From assembly GCA_963652365.1 (NCBI GenBank), contig CAVJTH010000009.1:15801-79800 (forward strand): a DNA stretch of 64,000 nt, in the 5' to 3' direction. Both the position numbers and the translations under genes were made by a program. Every line of letters begins with the position of its first letter. The first letter of the stretch is position 1. Below, one piece after another: positions 8,715 through 18,185 of the stretch. The notes beneath the pieces were generated by a model. That model searched no databases and had not been told where the DNA came from. It saw only the letters and a program-made list of their open reading frames with translations. The stretch comes from Hallerella sp963652365. GTDB taxonomy: Bacteria > Fibrobacterota > Fibrobacteria > Fibrobacterales > Fibrobacteraceae.

Positions 8715-9287
8715 ATGGATTACGAAGATTGCCTTGGTAAGATTTCCAAGATACAGGCTAGGAAAAGGGATAGAGAAAGGTTTCTGGTAGATACCTTGAT
8801 TCATCGACGCTGGAAAGAGCAAAAAGCGGCATTTGTCTGGAGCAAGGAAAATGTCCAGAAACTCTTGGCGATGAACGAAGCCTTGACGGATCTTTCCCGT
8901 AAAGGCATCGAAGCGATTGAACGGGTCTATGGGGATTTAAAGCGGATGCTCGATTCCGGGAAAAAGGATTATGTCGATTTTAATGTTGATATCTCGTTTT
9001 CATATGAAGGGGAATGGCCGGATTCCGAGTATTTTACGGGATGGTTCCTGAATGATGATCCGATAGGCTTTGGGGCAAATGACACATGGTACGATTTTTC
9101 GCATGAAAAGGAAACGTATCTGGAAATGAACTGGAACATTCTCGGTGGCTTTAGGGATATACCGGAATTCGCCGGTCAGCACATCTGTTACCTGATGTAT
9201 AGGTTTTTTGATGGCAAATACGGCTTCCAGGACGCCTTGAAGATGGAACCGGATGATTTTAGCTATATCATCGAGACATCGCTTTAA
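8715..9287 (+). CDS. Unknown protein between ptuB and recC
   Basis: A 190-residue protein. The ATG at 8715 is chosen because a GGAG site (8707-8710) precedes it; an upstream in-frame ATG at 8640 has no such site. The N-terminal half is helical and charged (KISKIQARKRDRERF, then LLAMNEALTDLSRKGIEAIE). The C-terminal half is aromatic and acidic (SYEGEWPDSEYFTGWF, TWYDFSHEKETYLEMNW). There are no membrane spans and no family is recognised. It lies in the AT-rich segment shared with ptuAB, so it may be cargo of the same insertion. Confidence 0.65.
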   Translation: MDYEDCLGKISKIQARKRDRERFLVDTLIHRRWKEQKAAFVWSKENVQKLLAMNEALTDLSRKGIEAIERVYGDLKRMLDSGKKDYVDFNVDISFSYEGEWPDSEYFTGWFLNDDPIGFGANDTWYDFSHEKETYLEMNWNILGGFRDIPEFAGQHICYLMYRFFDGKYGFQDALKMEPDDFSYIIETSL

Positions 9288-9329
9288 TCGGTATAAGTTT
9301 TATATGGGCTTTGCTTCGCAGGAAAAAAT

Positions 9330-12300
9330 ATGGCTTTACATTTGAGATTTGCGCTGAATTTGGATACCATCGCGGACGAAATGATCGACCAGGTGTCGAA
9401 GGCGTGGAACGATCCGTTCGATGCGCCGACGCTCATCTTTTCGGAATACAAGTTGGAACAGTGGTTCCGCTTGAAATGGGTGGAAAGGCGGGGCGTCCTT
9501 GCCAATCTGAACAGGAAGTCCATCGACAAGTTCCTGATGGAAATCCTGATCGGGGACGATCCGAAGAAGAAAAAGCTTTCGGCGGATATGCTGCGCAACG
9601 TGATTCTTGCCTATTTGCAAAAAAAAGATGAATCGGGCAAGGCGAACTTTGAAAAGTTGGACACGCAGGTCTGCCGGTATCTGCTTGCCGGAGGAAACTC
9701 TGTCGATGAACATCGTCTCTTTGATCTGGCGAACAAGCTGTCGGGACTTTTCCTGGAATACGAAACGAGCCGTCCGAGCGCATTCTTGATCGGAAAGCCC
9801 GGAATCTTGGACTGCTGGAAACAAGGAAACCTGAAACCGTTCTTTGTCGATAAAAATGGTCGCGAAGCGGAAAACGAAGAATGGGAGCGGAACCTGTATT
9901 CGGCGATTTTTCACAATTCCGAAGACGGCGATTCGCTGCTGACAAAAGTTTTCAAGTCGGCGGAAAATGAATTTTTGACATTGCCGTTCTTGTACGAAGA
10001 CTGCAAACGTGCCGGCGGCTTTCACATGAAGTCGAAACGCCCGGTTTTTATCTTGGGTCTTTCGGGAATGGGGCAGTTCTATCGCGTTCTCTTTCAGGAA
10101 TTCGCCAAGGAACACGAAGTGTATGCGTATATCCAGAACCCGTGCATGAAGTTCTGGGAAGACCTGGAGTTTCGAAATGCGAGCTTTGATAAGAAGTTCG
10201 CGTTGGACGAAATGTCCGAGGAACCGCTCAAGGAAGATGAAAACGGCTTGCTTCGGGCTTGGGGGCGCGCAGGTCGGGACAGCATCAAGCTCTGGAGCTT
10301 GGCGGACGATTATATCGGAGGCTTCCCGGATGACATCATGGAACCGTGTGCAAGGGAAATCGGTTCCCGCGATACTTTTTTGCATGAACTGCAATGGATG
10401 ATTGCAAATCGCACGAACCAATCCGAAAAGCTTTCTTCTCTCTCGAACGACGGAAGCTTGACGATTGCGTCGGCGCCGAATCGTATCCGCGAAGTGGAAA
10501 ATTTGCATTCGGAAATTTGCAAGCTGTTGGAAAAGGGAGAATCCATCCGGGATATTCTCGTGGTGTCTCCGATCCTTGGGGATTATCGTACGGCGATTTT
10601 GCAGGTCTTTGACCAGAACGAAAAAGGAAGCAGGAACGGAGTCCATCTGCCGTTTGTCCTGCTGGATTCCGCTTCCGGGAAGTCGCTTGTCGGTGACGCC
10701 CTGGAACATTTGTTCGCCATCAAAAAAGGCAAATCGCTTTCCCGTTCCGATTTTTTCGCTCTTGTCCGCAACCCTGTCGTCCAGGCGGCGCGGGGAATCG
10801 ACGCTTCCGAAATTTCTGACTGGGAAGGCTGGGTCAGCGGCATGAACATCTACCGCGATCATTCGGCCAGGTCCAACGAAAAGGAAGATTGGCTGTGCGG
10901 TGTTCGGCGTTTGCTTTTGTCTCGCTTGACAGATTCCGTCGTGGGCGAATACATGCCTTATTCCGATATGGCTTCTTCTGGCGATCGTTCGCTGAATCGT
11001 TTTGTGGATTTGGTGGGCGATTTGGAATGGCTTCGCCAAAAGGGAACGTTTATCTTAAAAGAGGAAATCTCGGAAATCCGAGAATTTTTCAACCGTTGGC
11101 TCTTGCTAAACGATGTGCCGGCCGGACTTGGGGGTGAATCGATTGTATTCGCTTCGGTTCTTTCCGCGCTTGAAAACTTGAACTACCAGTTTGCTGCCGG
11201 AGCGGAACGGATTTCCTGGGAAATTCTTTCGCAGACGTTGAACGAAGCGGCTAAAACTTCGGAATACAGTTGCGGAAGCCTGTTTGTTGGGGGAATCCCG
11301 TTTATGAAGTTCGCCCCGAACCGCACGATTCCGGTCCGGCATCTCTTCTTTTTGGGAGCGAACGCCAAGGATTTTCCGGGAACGAAATCTTACGATTCCC
11401 TGGATTTGCGCAAGTCTGTTCAGCGCTGGCCTGGGGACGATTCTTCCGTGGAAAAAAATCGCTACGCGTTCCTTTGCCAGTTGATGAGTACGAGCGAGAG
11501 CTTTCATATCAGCTACCAGGGCATGTATCTGCCAAAAGACGAAGAACTGTATCCGTCTTCGGTGGTAAACGATTTGATGGTGGCTTCGAAAAATTCGCTC
11601 GGAATTCGCCGATTGACGCTCGACGAGACGCGACCGAATTCGGAACTTTATACGGAACGGGAACGGCGCAATAAGCGGACTCTGGATTCTTTTGGCAAGG
11701 AGGAAAACGACAAATGCGTTTCCTTTGCGGAAAACGTGAAATGGTCTTCCGAAAATTCCAAGAAGTTGCCGGAGCGGATTTCGGGTTATGAAATACGGAA
11801 ATTCTTGGAAGATCCGTTTGAATTTCAAGTGAACCGTATGGTAACTCTCGATAGGGCGGATGAAGATCCCGAAAAGATTTCCATGGAACCGATTGCCGTG
11901 AAAAACTTCGAACGCAGTCTTTTGCTAAAGAGCCTGATTGCGCAGAAATTGGGAATTCCGGTAAATGAAAATGAACGCGTGGACAAGGAAACGCTTCGCT
12001 TGCAGGGAACGTTGCCGGTTGGCGTTTTCGGCGAGAGAAACTGGGAAGAGTTGAATGGCGTCGCCGATGGATTTTGCGCTTCGATTCGTGAAAGGTTCCC
12101 TTCTTCGGATTGGAATTTTCGTTCGGAAAAACTGGATGTCCTGTTGAAAGACTGGACGTTTACGGGGTTGGCTAGGATTTTGGCGGAAGAAAAGGGAAAT
12201 CAGGATCGGCTTGCTTTGGTAGAAGTGAAAGAAAAAAACTTTAGTGTCGCTTCCTTTCTTTCGGGATATGTCTTGGCTTTGGGACTGCTTGCCGGCAATC

Positions 12301-12683
12301 GTTGCAAGCAAGTTTCCGTTTGTCTCTTCGTTTCCGGTGAAATGAAGACGCTTGAAATTGCCGTAGAGGCGAATGAAGCCGCCAAACGATTGAATCTTCT
12401 GTACGAAAAAATGTATGTGGAGAAATACCGGAAAATCGTTCCGCTCTCTTTGTATGGGGACAAGGAAATCAAGACTCCGCGACTTTTAGGCGAAAAATTG
12501 AAACAGGCGTGGAAGTATTTTGACGGGAAAAATCTGTTTGATTTGACGCGAATCCTGTCCGGTTCTTCTGAAGATGATTTTGAACGGGAATGGAACGAGG
12601 CGAAAACGGAAATGCTCGCGTTAATGCCGGAAATCGACGATTTCATGCGGCAGGAAGAAGTTGAAAAAGACGGCGAAGGGTAA
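9330..12683 (+). CDS. recC: Exodeoxyribonuclease V subunit gamma (RecC)
   Basis: A 1117-residue protein, close to the usual RecC length (about 1120). The N-terminus (TLIFSEYKLEQWFRLKW) is the RecC helicase-like domain 1 with degenerate ATPase motifs. The C-terminal part resembles the inactive nuclease-like domain. RecC holds RecB and RecD together and recognises Chi. It is first of a recC-recB-recD operon, 17 nt ahead of recB, with an AGGAAA ribosome site before the ATG. Assignment rests on length, N-terminal motif and gene order; RecC sequences diverge strongly. Confidence 0.88.
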   Translation: MALHLRFALNLDTIADEMIDQVSKAWNDPFDAPTLIFSEYKLEQWFRLKWVERRGVLANLNRKSIDKFLMEILIGDDPKKKKLSADMLRNVILAYLQKKDESGKANFEKLDTQVCRYLLAGGNSVDEHRLFDLANKLSGLFLEYETSRPSAFLIGKPGILDCWKQGNLKPFFVDKNGREAENEEWERNLYSAIFHNSEDGDSLLTKVFKSAENEFLTLPFLYEDCKRAGGFHMKSKRPVFILGLSGMGQFYRVLFQEFAKEHEVYAYIQNPCMKFWEDLEFRNASFDKKFALDEMSEEPLKEDENGLLRAWGRAGRDSIKLWSLADDYIGGFPDDIMEPCAREIGSRDTFLHELQWMIANRTNQSEKLSSLSNDGSLTIASAPNRIREVENLHSEICKLLEKGESIRDILVVSPILGDYRTAILQVFDQNEKGSRNGVHLPFVLLDSASGKSLVGDALEHLFAIKKGKSLSRSDFFALVRNPVVQAARGIDASEISDWEGWVSGMNIYRDHSARSNEKEDWLCGVRRLLLSRLTDSVVGEYMPYSDMASSGDRSLNRFVDLVGDLEWLRQKGTFILKEEISEIREFFNRWLLLNDVPAGLGGESIVFASVLSALENLNYQFAAGAERISWEILSQTLNEAAKTSEYSCGSLFVGGIPFMKFAPNRTIPVRHLFFLGANAKDFPGTKSYDSLDLRKSVQRWPGDDSSVEKNRYAFLCQLMSTSESFHISYQGMYLPKDEELYPSSVVNDLMVASKNSLGIRRLTLDETRPNSELYTERERRNKRTLDSFGKEENDKCVSFAENVKWSSENSKKLPERISGYEIRKFLEDPFEFQVNRMVTLDRADEDPEKISMEPIAVKNFERSLLLKSLIAQKLGIPVNENERVDKETLRLQGTLPVGVFGERNWEELNGVADGFCASIRERFPSSDWNFRSEKLDVLLKDWTFTGLARILAEEKGNQDRLALVEVKEKNFSVASFLSGYVLALGLLAGNRCKQVSVCLFVSGEMKTLEIAVEANEAAKRLNLLYEKMYVEKYRKIVPLSLYGDKEIKTPRLLGEKLKQAWKYFDGKNLFDLTRILSGSSEDDFEREWNEAKTEMLALMPEIDDFMRQEEVEKDGEG

Positions 12684-12700
12684 AAAGAAGGCAGGCTGAA

Positions 12701-15700
12701 ATGACGAAAAGATTTGACATCCAGGAATTTAGACCATCCCTTGACTTTTGCATCGAAGCGTCGGCTGGAACCGGAAAAACGTACACGATTCGAAAAATTG
12801 TGTCGAAACTCGTGGAGGCGGGAATACCGCTTTCGAAGATTTTACTGGTGACCTATACGGAAAAGGCCGCGGGAGAACTGCGCGATCGCATTCGACAGGA
12901 AATGCTCGAAAACCAGTCGAAAGGTTCTGCGTTTGAACGGGCTCTTTCCGAGGTGGATAATGCACCGATTGGAACGATTCATTCCTTTTGCCAAAAGACG
13001 CTTCGCGATTTTGCGTATGAAGCGGATGTTCCCTTTGCGATGGGGATGGTCGGGGATGATGCCGTTGCCGACTTGATCAATCGGCTTTTACGCGATGAAT
13101 GGGCGGATGAAATCGCGGAAAACAATCTAAACGCAAACGCCGTGTGCGCGAAGATGATTTCGCTGATAAATGCTTTTGCCGAGGGAATGGAAGTTCCTGC
13201 CGTCAAATACTGGAAGGTCTTGCAGGAACATTCGGATGAAAAGTACGAGGCCCTTTCGCGTTCAAATGCGAAGACTTCGACGGAATATACCATTTCGGGT
13301 TTGATGCAAAACATTGGAAGCGGCAAAGTGAACGCGACAAATAGCGGCTCTGTGCTTTTAAGATTCAATTCTCCGGAAGTGGAAAAGGCGGTTTATTATT
13401 TTGTGAAGGATAAGGGTGAAATGACGGAGGAATCGTTGTTCGTCTTTTCCCATTTGACGGATGTATTTCGGAGGTTCCAACAGCAAAAACGCGATGATAA
13501 GCTGCAGTCGTTTGACGACATGATTCACCAGGTGCGCGGTGCGGTCGTTTCTCCAGACTGTTCGGAGAAGCCGCTTTGCCGCAAATTGCGCAGCGCTTAC
13601 CGCTACGCCATCATTGACGAATTTCAGGACACGAATCAGGACCAGTGGGATATTTTTAAAACGGTCTTTCTGGAAAGTCCCGAGAACAACATCATTGTCG
13701 TCGGCGATCCGAAACAGTCCATCTATTCTTTCCAGGGTGCGGATTTAAGCGTTTACTTTTCGGCGAGGGATGAAATCGCTCAAAAGGGGGATCGCTGCGT
13801 CCTGGATACGAACTTTCGCTCGACGGATGCGATGGTGAGCGCCTGTAACGAAATGTTCTCCGCTTCTTTTTTTGACGGAAACCGCTTGGAATTTGATCGT
13901 TCAAATCCCTGCGGAAAAATCAAGGCCCCGCTTTGGAAAGGGGAAACGTTAAAACCGATTCAGGCTGCGGAAAATGTGAATGCGGAAACATTTGCCAAGT
14001 ACGCGGTTTCGCGGATTGTCGATTTCGTTTCGATGCAAAACGGAAAAACGGCTTTGCAAATCTTTGACAAGGGAAGGGGAGACTATGTCAATCTGAAATT
14101 GTCCAACATCGCGGTTTTGGCCAAGAGCCGCTCGGAAATGGAAAGCATCGAATCGATGATGACGTGGGTGGGCGTTCCGTTTGTGCGTTACAAGGATTCC
14201 AACTTGTTCAAGGGTCGGGAATCGGGACTGTGGATTACTCTGTTCAAGGCACTGGACGTCCCTGATTTCACGGGACGCAATCGCGGTGTCTTGAATGCGG
14301 TATTGGTATCGGACTTTTTCCGCATTCCGCTTGAAAAAGTCGAGAACGATGTGTTCGAAAATCCGAATTCGAAAATTGCCTTGCTGTTCGCAAAGTGGCG
14401 TTCGCTTGTGGAAAGAAATCGCTTTGCCGAATTGCAGGAAAGCGTTTACGCGGAAACGCAAATCGATCGGTATCTGTGCGACAGTTCCAAATTGCAGTCC
14501 CTGGCAAAGTTCAAGCAGGTCGGCGCTTACGCTTTCGATTACCTGATCAATCATCGGGTAACCTTGGAAGAGCTGGTCAAGCATCTGGAGGGGCTTTCCC
14601 TTTCGATGGAGGATACGGATGACGAGGATGGCAACTTGGTGTCTCGGGGAAGCGACTTTGACGCGGTACAGGTGATGACGATTCACGCGTCCAAGGGGTT
14701 GCAGTTCCCGGTTGTCGTTTCCGTTGCCGGGTTTAAGGGAATAAACACAAAAGCGCCGGGGCCTTTTGTGTGCAAAACGGAATCCGGGAAAATGATCGGC
14801 TTGGATAAAAAAGCGAAGAAAGATCGCCAAAAGGAGGAATTGGAGGAATGGCATCGGTTGTTCTACGTGGATTATACGCGTGCAGAATCGGTTCTGCTGT
14901 TGCCGTTACCCGAAAAACCTAAAAAAGAATTGGAATTCTTGACGGAAACGCAGGGGGCGATTCCTGCAGATTACATCGAAAAGGATAACCATTGGACCGT
15001 TGAATCGACAAAAGAGAACTGGCATCCTTTGGAATTGAAAAAAAAGGTTGGCGAGTTTTTAAATGCGTCCAGGCAAAATTCCGATGAAACGGCGTATCCC
15101 GATGCTGTTCGGTTTATGCAATCCCTCGGCGCCAAAAGCATTTTCCCGCATTCGTATTCGTCTCTGGCCGGAAAGCTGAAAGAGGAAAATGAAATTATGG
15201 CAGCGGAACAGGATAGCCGTCAAAATCCGGACGATTCCGAAAACGAGCCGTCAGAGCCGAAAGTGCGAGCCGGTGTCATCGACCCCGCTCCCGTTCGCGT
15301 TCTTCCTGCGGATTCTCGGACCGTTCTGGAAAACGCTCTCTCCGAAGTCAAGAACTTTCCGCGCGGCAGCAAGCTCGGCAACGCGTTGCACCAGACTTTC
15401 GAACGGATGGATTTTGAAAGAATCGGCAAAATGGAAAACGCCGAGGTCGCGCTGCGCGACGTGGATTTCAGAAAGCTTGTCGAGGAACAGTTCAAGTCGC
15501 AGGCTTTCACGGTGGCAAAACATTCGGATTGGGTCGATCAGTCGGCGCATTTCGCATGGAACGCGATGAATGCGAAATTTCCGGAAATCCATGGTGGCGT
15601 GGCGACGGGCGAAAATTTCGCTCTCCGGGAATTGTCCGCGGAAAGCCGCAAGGCGGAGATGGAATTCCAGATGAACGCGCTGGGATTTGGCGAAAACATT

Positions 15701-16105
15701 TTAAGGAATTTCTGCAAGGGATTCATGGACCTGCTCTTTGTCCGCGGCGAGTACTATTCGATTCTCGACTGGAAATCGGACGTGCTGGAAAATTACGGAA
15801 TCGGTGACGCGACCGTGGATGGCACGGCCAAAAAGGTCGATGACGAATATGCGGTGCAGCGCGTGCTGTATTCCTACTGCCTTGTCCAATGGCTCAAGTC
15901 GTTTGGAAAATTCGGTACAAGCGAAGAAGAGATTTTCCGGAAGCACTTTGGCGGAGTCTATTATGTGTTCTTCCGCGGATGCCGCTCTGGGGAATCGAGC
16001 GGGCTCTATGCGCAGACCTGGAAAGACTATGCGGCGCTTTCGGCGGCCTTCGAAAACGTAAAAAAGCTGATGAACAGGACGGCAAGGCAAGGAGGTCTTG
16101 GATGA
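12701..16105 (+). CDS. recB: Exodeoxyribonuclease V subunit beta (RecB helicase-nuclease)
   Basis: A 1134-residue SF1A helicase with a C-terminal nuclease. Walker A is EASAGTGKT (about residues 20-28). Motif Ia is LLVTYTEKAAGELRDRI, motif II is IIDEFQDTNQDQW, and motif V is VMTIHASKGLQFPVV. The RecB nuclease core appears near residues 1005-1030 as GFMDLLF...YYSILDWKSD, with the catalytic Asp and Lys intact. It provides 3'-5' unwinding and both strand cleavages in RecBCD. Its stop overlaps the recD start (ATGA). Confidence 0.95.
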   Translation: MTKRFDIQEFRPSLDFCIEASAGTGKTYTIRKIVSKLVEAGIPLSKILLVTYTEKAAGELRDRIRQEMLENQSKGSAFERALSEVDNAPIGTIHSFCQKTLRDFAYEADVPFAMGMVGDDAVADLINRLLRDEWADEIAENNLNANAVCAKMISLINAFAEGMEVPAVKYWKVLQEHSDEKYEALSRSNAKTSTEYTISGLMQNIGSGKVNATNSGSVLLRFNSPEVEKAVYYFVKDKGEMTEESLFVFSHLTDVFRRFQQQKRDDKLQSFDDMIHQVRGAVVSPDCSEKPLCRKLRSAYRYAIIDEFQDTNQDQWDIFKTVFLESPENNIIVVGDPKQSIYSFQGADLSVYFSARDEIAQKGDRCVLDTNFRSTDAMVSACNEMFSASFFDGNRLEFDRSNPCGKIKAPLWKGETLKPIQAAENVNAETFAKYAVSRIVDFVSMQNGKTALQIFDKGRGDYVNLKLSNIAVLAKSRSEMESIESMMTWVGVPFVRYKDSNLFKGRESGLWITLFKALDVPDFTGRNRGVLNAVLVSDFFRIPLEKVENDVFENPNSKIALLFAKWRSLVERNRFAELQESVYAETQIDRYLCDSSKLQSLAKFKQVGAYAFDYLINHRVTLEELVKHLEGLSLSMEDTDDEDGNLVSRGSDFDAVQVMTIHASKGLQFPVVVSVAGFKGINTKAPGPFVCKTESGKMIGLDKKAKKDRQKEELEEWHRLFYVDYTRAESVLLLPLPEKPKKELEFLTETQGAIPADYIEKDNHWTVESTKENWHPLELKKKVGEFLNASRQNSDETAYPDAVRFMQSLGAKSIFPHSYSSLAGKLKEENEIMAAEQDSRQNPDDSENEPSEPKVRAGVIDPAPVRVLPADSRTVLENALSEVKNFPRGSKLGNALHQTFERMDFERIGKMENAEVALRDVDFRKLVEEQFKSQAFTVAKHSDWVDQSAHFAWNAMNAKFPEIHGGVATGENFALRELSAESRKAEMEFQMNALGFGENILRNFCKGFMDLLFVRGEYYSILDWKSDVLENYGIGDATVDGTAKKVDDEYAVQRVLYSYCLVQWLKSFGKFGTSEEEIFRKHFGGVYYVFFRGCRSGESSGLYAQTWKDYAALSAAFENVKKLMNRTARQGGLG

Positions 16106-18129
16106 GCATGGCAGGCACTCTTGAAGAATTCTTCGAAACCCTTCGTGAAATGCGCGGAACGCAACCGCTCGACCTGAAGCTGGCAAAGCTTCTTCTGGAA
16201 TTGCAGCCGAAGCTTTCCCTGGACGCGCAAAAGGTCCTGCTTGTATATTTTTCGCTGCTAAACGATGGCAATACATGCGTTTCGCTAGACTCGCGGAATC
16301 TGCTCGCCAAGTGGGCTTCCAAGTGGGACGGCTTGAAAACGCAAAGGAAAGCGCTCCTTGCCGAAGGAGAAACGGAAAGCTTCCTGGATGCGGAAGAGTT
16401 CGTGCCGATCTTCGAAAAGGGATGTGCCGACCTGAACGCCCTGGCGACCGTCGAAGAAAAGACCGCGCGCGCATCGAGCCGAAAAAGCCTTGAAAATCTT
16501 CCTCTTTGCGTGGAATGTCGCGAAAGCGAACCGTTCCTGTTCGCGGATAGATACTGGAAGGCCAAGGAAACGATCCTCCATGTTTTCGGGGACACTTCGG
16601 AAACGGCCGTTTTCAGGAAGAACGCCAATGTCTTGACGGGGCCTGCCGATGTTTCGCTGGATTTTGGAAAGTTTTCGCTTAAGCCCGCACAGGAAAACGC
16701 CGTCCGTTGCGGAGAGAAAGACAATCTGATCGTCACGGGCGGACCGGGCACGGGCAAGACGACGGTCGTCCAGTTCCTGCTCTGGAATCTTTTCAAGCGG
16801 GACCCCGAAAAGCGGGACTGGTCGCTTTACTTTGTGGCTCCGAGCGGCAAGGCGGCAAACCGGTTGGGCGATGTCAAGAATCTGGACGATGTGTCCCAGG
16901 CGGAGAAAGATTCCAATCCGTCGATTGTGGATAAATTCCGGAATGTCGAAGGGCAGACGCTGCATCGGCTGCTCAAGTTCAATCCTTCGAAGAACGCTTT
17001 CAGCTATAACGGAAACAACCGCTTGCCGAACTGTTCCGTGTTTGTCGTCGACGAAGCGAGCATGATCGATGTGACGCTCTTTGCCGCGTTCCTCGAAGCG
17101 CTTCCGGAAGATCCCGCAAAGTATCGCCTGTTCGTCTTGGGCGACAGGAACCAGCTGCCGTCTGTCGAAGCGGGAGCGGTCCTTGGAGAAGTCCTGGGAA
17201 TCCGACCGGATGCGACGGTGGAGCTGACCGAGTCGAACCGTTTCCCGGATGATTCGCGGGTTGGGCGTTTCGCCAAGGCGATTCAGCGAGAAGGCGGTGC
17301 GCTCGAAAGTTCCATTGCGGAATGCGGCGGCGTGGAGCCCTTTGACGAAAAGTCGGATCTCTGGAAAGGAGCGGAAAATGACGTCCGGTTTGTCTCTCTT
17401 GCGAAAGGCGATGAAGACGTTCGGAAAAAGGATGCGGAAAAAAGGATTGGCAAGATTCTTGACCAATGGCGCAAGGCGTTTCTCGATGGGCTCATTGACC
17501 TGGCGAAAAAGGTTCACCCGGAAGATTCGGAAATTTCGGATGTGGAGCTGGAATCTCGGAAAAATCTCTGGCGAGCCGCCGAGCGGGCGCGCATCCTTTC
17601 GGCGGAAAGGCGCGGCGTGCAGGGGGTCGAATCTCTCAACCAGACGCTTTGTCGCCGCATCTGGAAAAAGCTTTCCGACGAAGAAAGGATTTTCCGCGAA
17701 GCGAACAGCCCCTATTTCTCCGGGCAGATTCTGATGTTTACGAGGAACCAGGCGGACTTCAAGCTTTTTAACGGGGATTCGGGAATCGTCGTGAAAAGTG
17801 CCACCGGCATCGACTATCTGATGGTCCAAAAGGGGAGCGACTTTCCCTGCTACCCGCTTTCGCTCTTTCCGAGCGATACTCTCGAAACGGCCTTTGCGAT
17901 TACGGTCCACAAGTCGCAAGGATCGGGTTACGAGAACATCCTGATGTTCTTGCCCTTGCAAAGCGGGCATCCGCTGTTGAACCGGCAAATCCTCTATACG
18001 GGAATCACTCGCGTCAAGATGAGCGAAAGAAATCCCGGAAGCCTGACGCTTGTCGCCTCCAGGGAGCGCCTGCTCGAAGCCCGGCAGAGGCTGATTTCTC
18101 GCGATACGGGAATCTGGCTGGACGCATAA
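16102..18129 (+). CDS. recD: Exodeoxyribonuclease V subunit alpha (RecD helicase)
   Basis: A 675-residue SF1B helicase that supplies 5'-3' translocation in RecBCD. Walker A is GGPGTGKTTVVQF (near residue 214), motif II is FVVDEASMIDV, and the C-terminal motif is AITVHKSQGSGYENI. The start at 16102 (MSMAGTLEEF) has a strong AAGGAGG site (16088-16094) and overlaps the recB TGA. An open upstream extension inside recB is ignored. The conserved GGPGTGKTT and Gln-Gly motifs indicate an active motor. Confidence 0.94.
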   Translation: MSMAGTLEEFFETLREMRGTQPLDLKLAKLLLELQPKLSLDAQKVLLVYFSLLNDGNTCVSLDSRNLLAKWASKWDGLKTQRKALLAEGETESFLDAEEFVPIFEKGCADLNALATVEEKTARASSRKSLENLPLCVECRESEPFLFADRYWKAKETILHVFGDTSETAVFRKNANVLTGPADVSLDFGKFSLKPAQENAVRCGEKDNLIVTGGPGTGKTTVVQFLLWNLFKRDPEKRDWSLYFVAPSGKAANRLGDVKNLDDVSQAEKDSNPSIVDKFRNVEGQTLHRLLKFNPSKNAFSYNGNNRLPNCSVFVVDEASMIDVTLFAAFLEALPEDPAKYRLFVLGDRNQLPSVEAGAVLGEVLGIRPDATVELTESNRFPDDSRVGRFAKAIQREGGALESSIAECGGVEPFDEKSDLWKGAENDVRFVSLAKGDEDVRKKDAEKRIGKILDQWRKAFLDGLIDLAKKVHPEDSEISDVELESRKNLWRAAERARILSAERRGVQGVESLNQTLCRRIWKKLSDEERIFREANSPYFSGQILMFTRNQADFKLFNGDSGIVVKSATGIDYLMVQKGSDFPCYPLSLFPSDTLETAFAITVHKSQGSGYENILMFLPLQSGHPLLNRQILYTGITRVKMSERNPGSLTLVASRERLLEARQRLISRDTGIWLDA

Positions 18130-18185
18130 TCTTGCCGGACGGAACCGAGAAAATATATCTTTTCGGGAAAGGAAAGGAGAACCCT

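Noticed and set aside
6310..9330. Integrative element with tRNA-derived att sites
   Set aside because: No integrase gene, and I could not find a second copy of the tRNA-Val 3' end before recC.
9336..11039. Long open frame antisense to recC
   Set aside because: A shadow frame with no ribosome site, and opposite to a gene with clear motifs.
18132..18185. Upstream start of the GH74 gene
   Set aside because: It would put 18 hydrophilic residues before the signal peptide; the ribosome site fits 18186.
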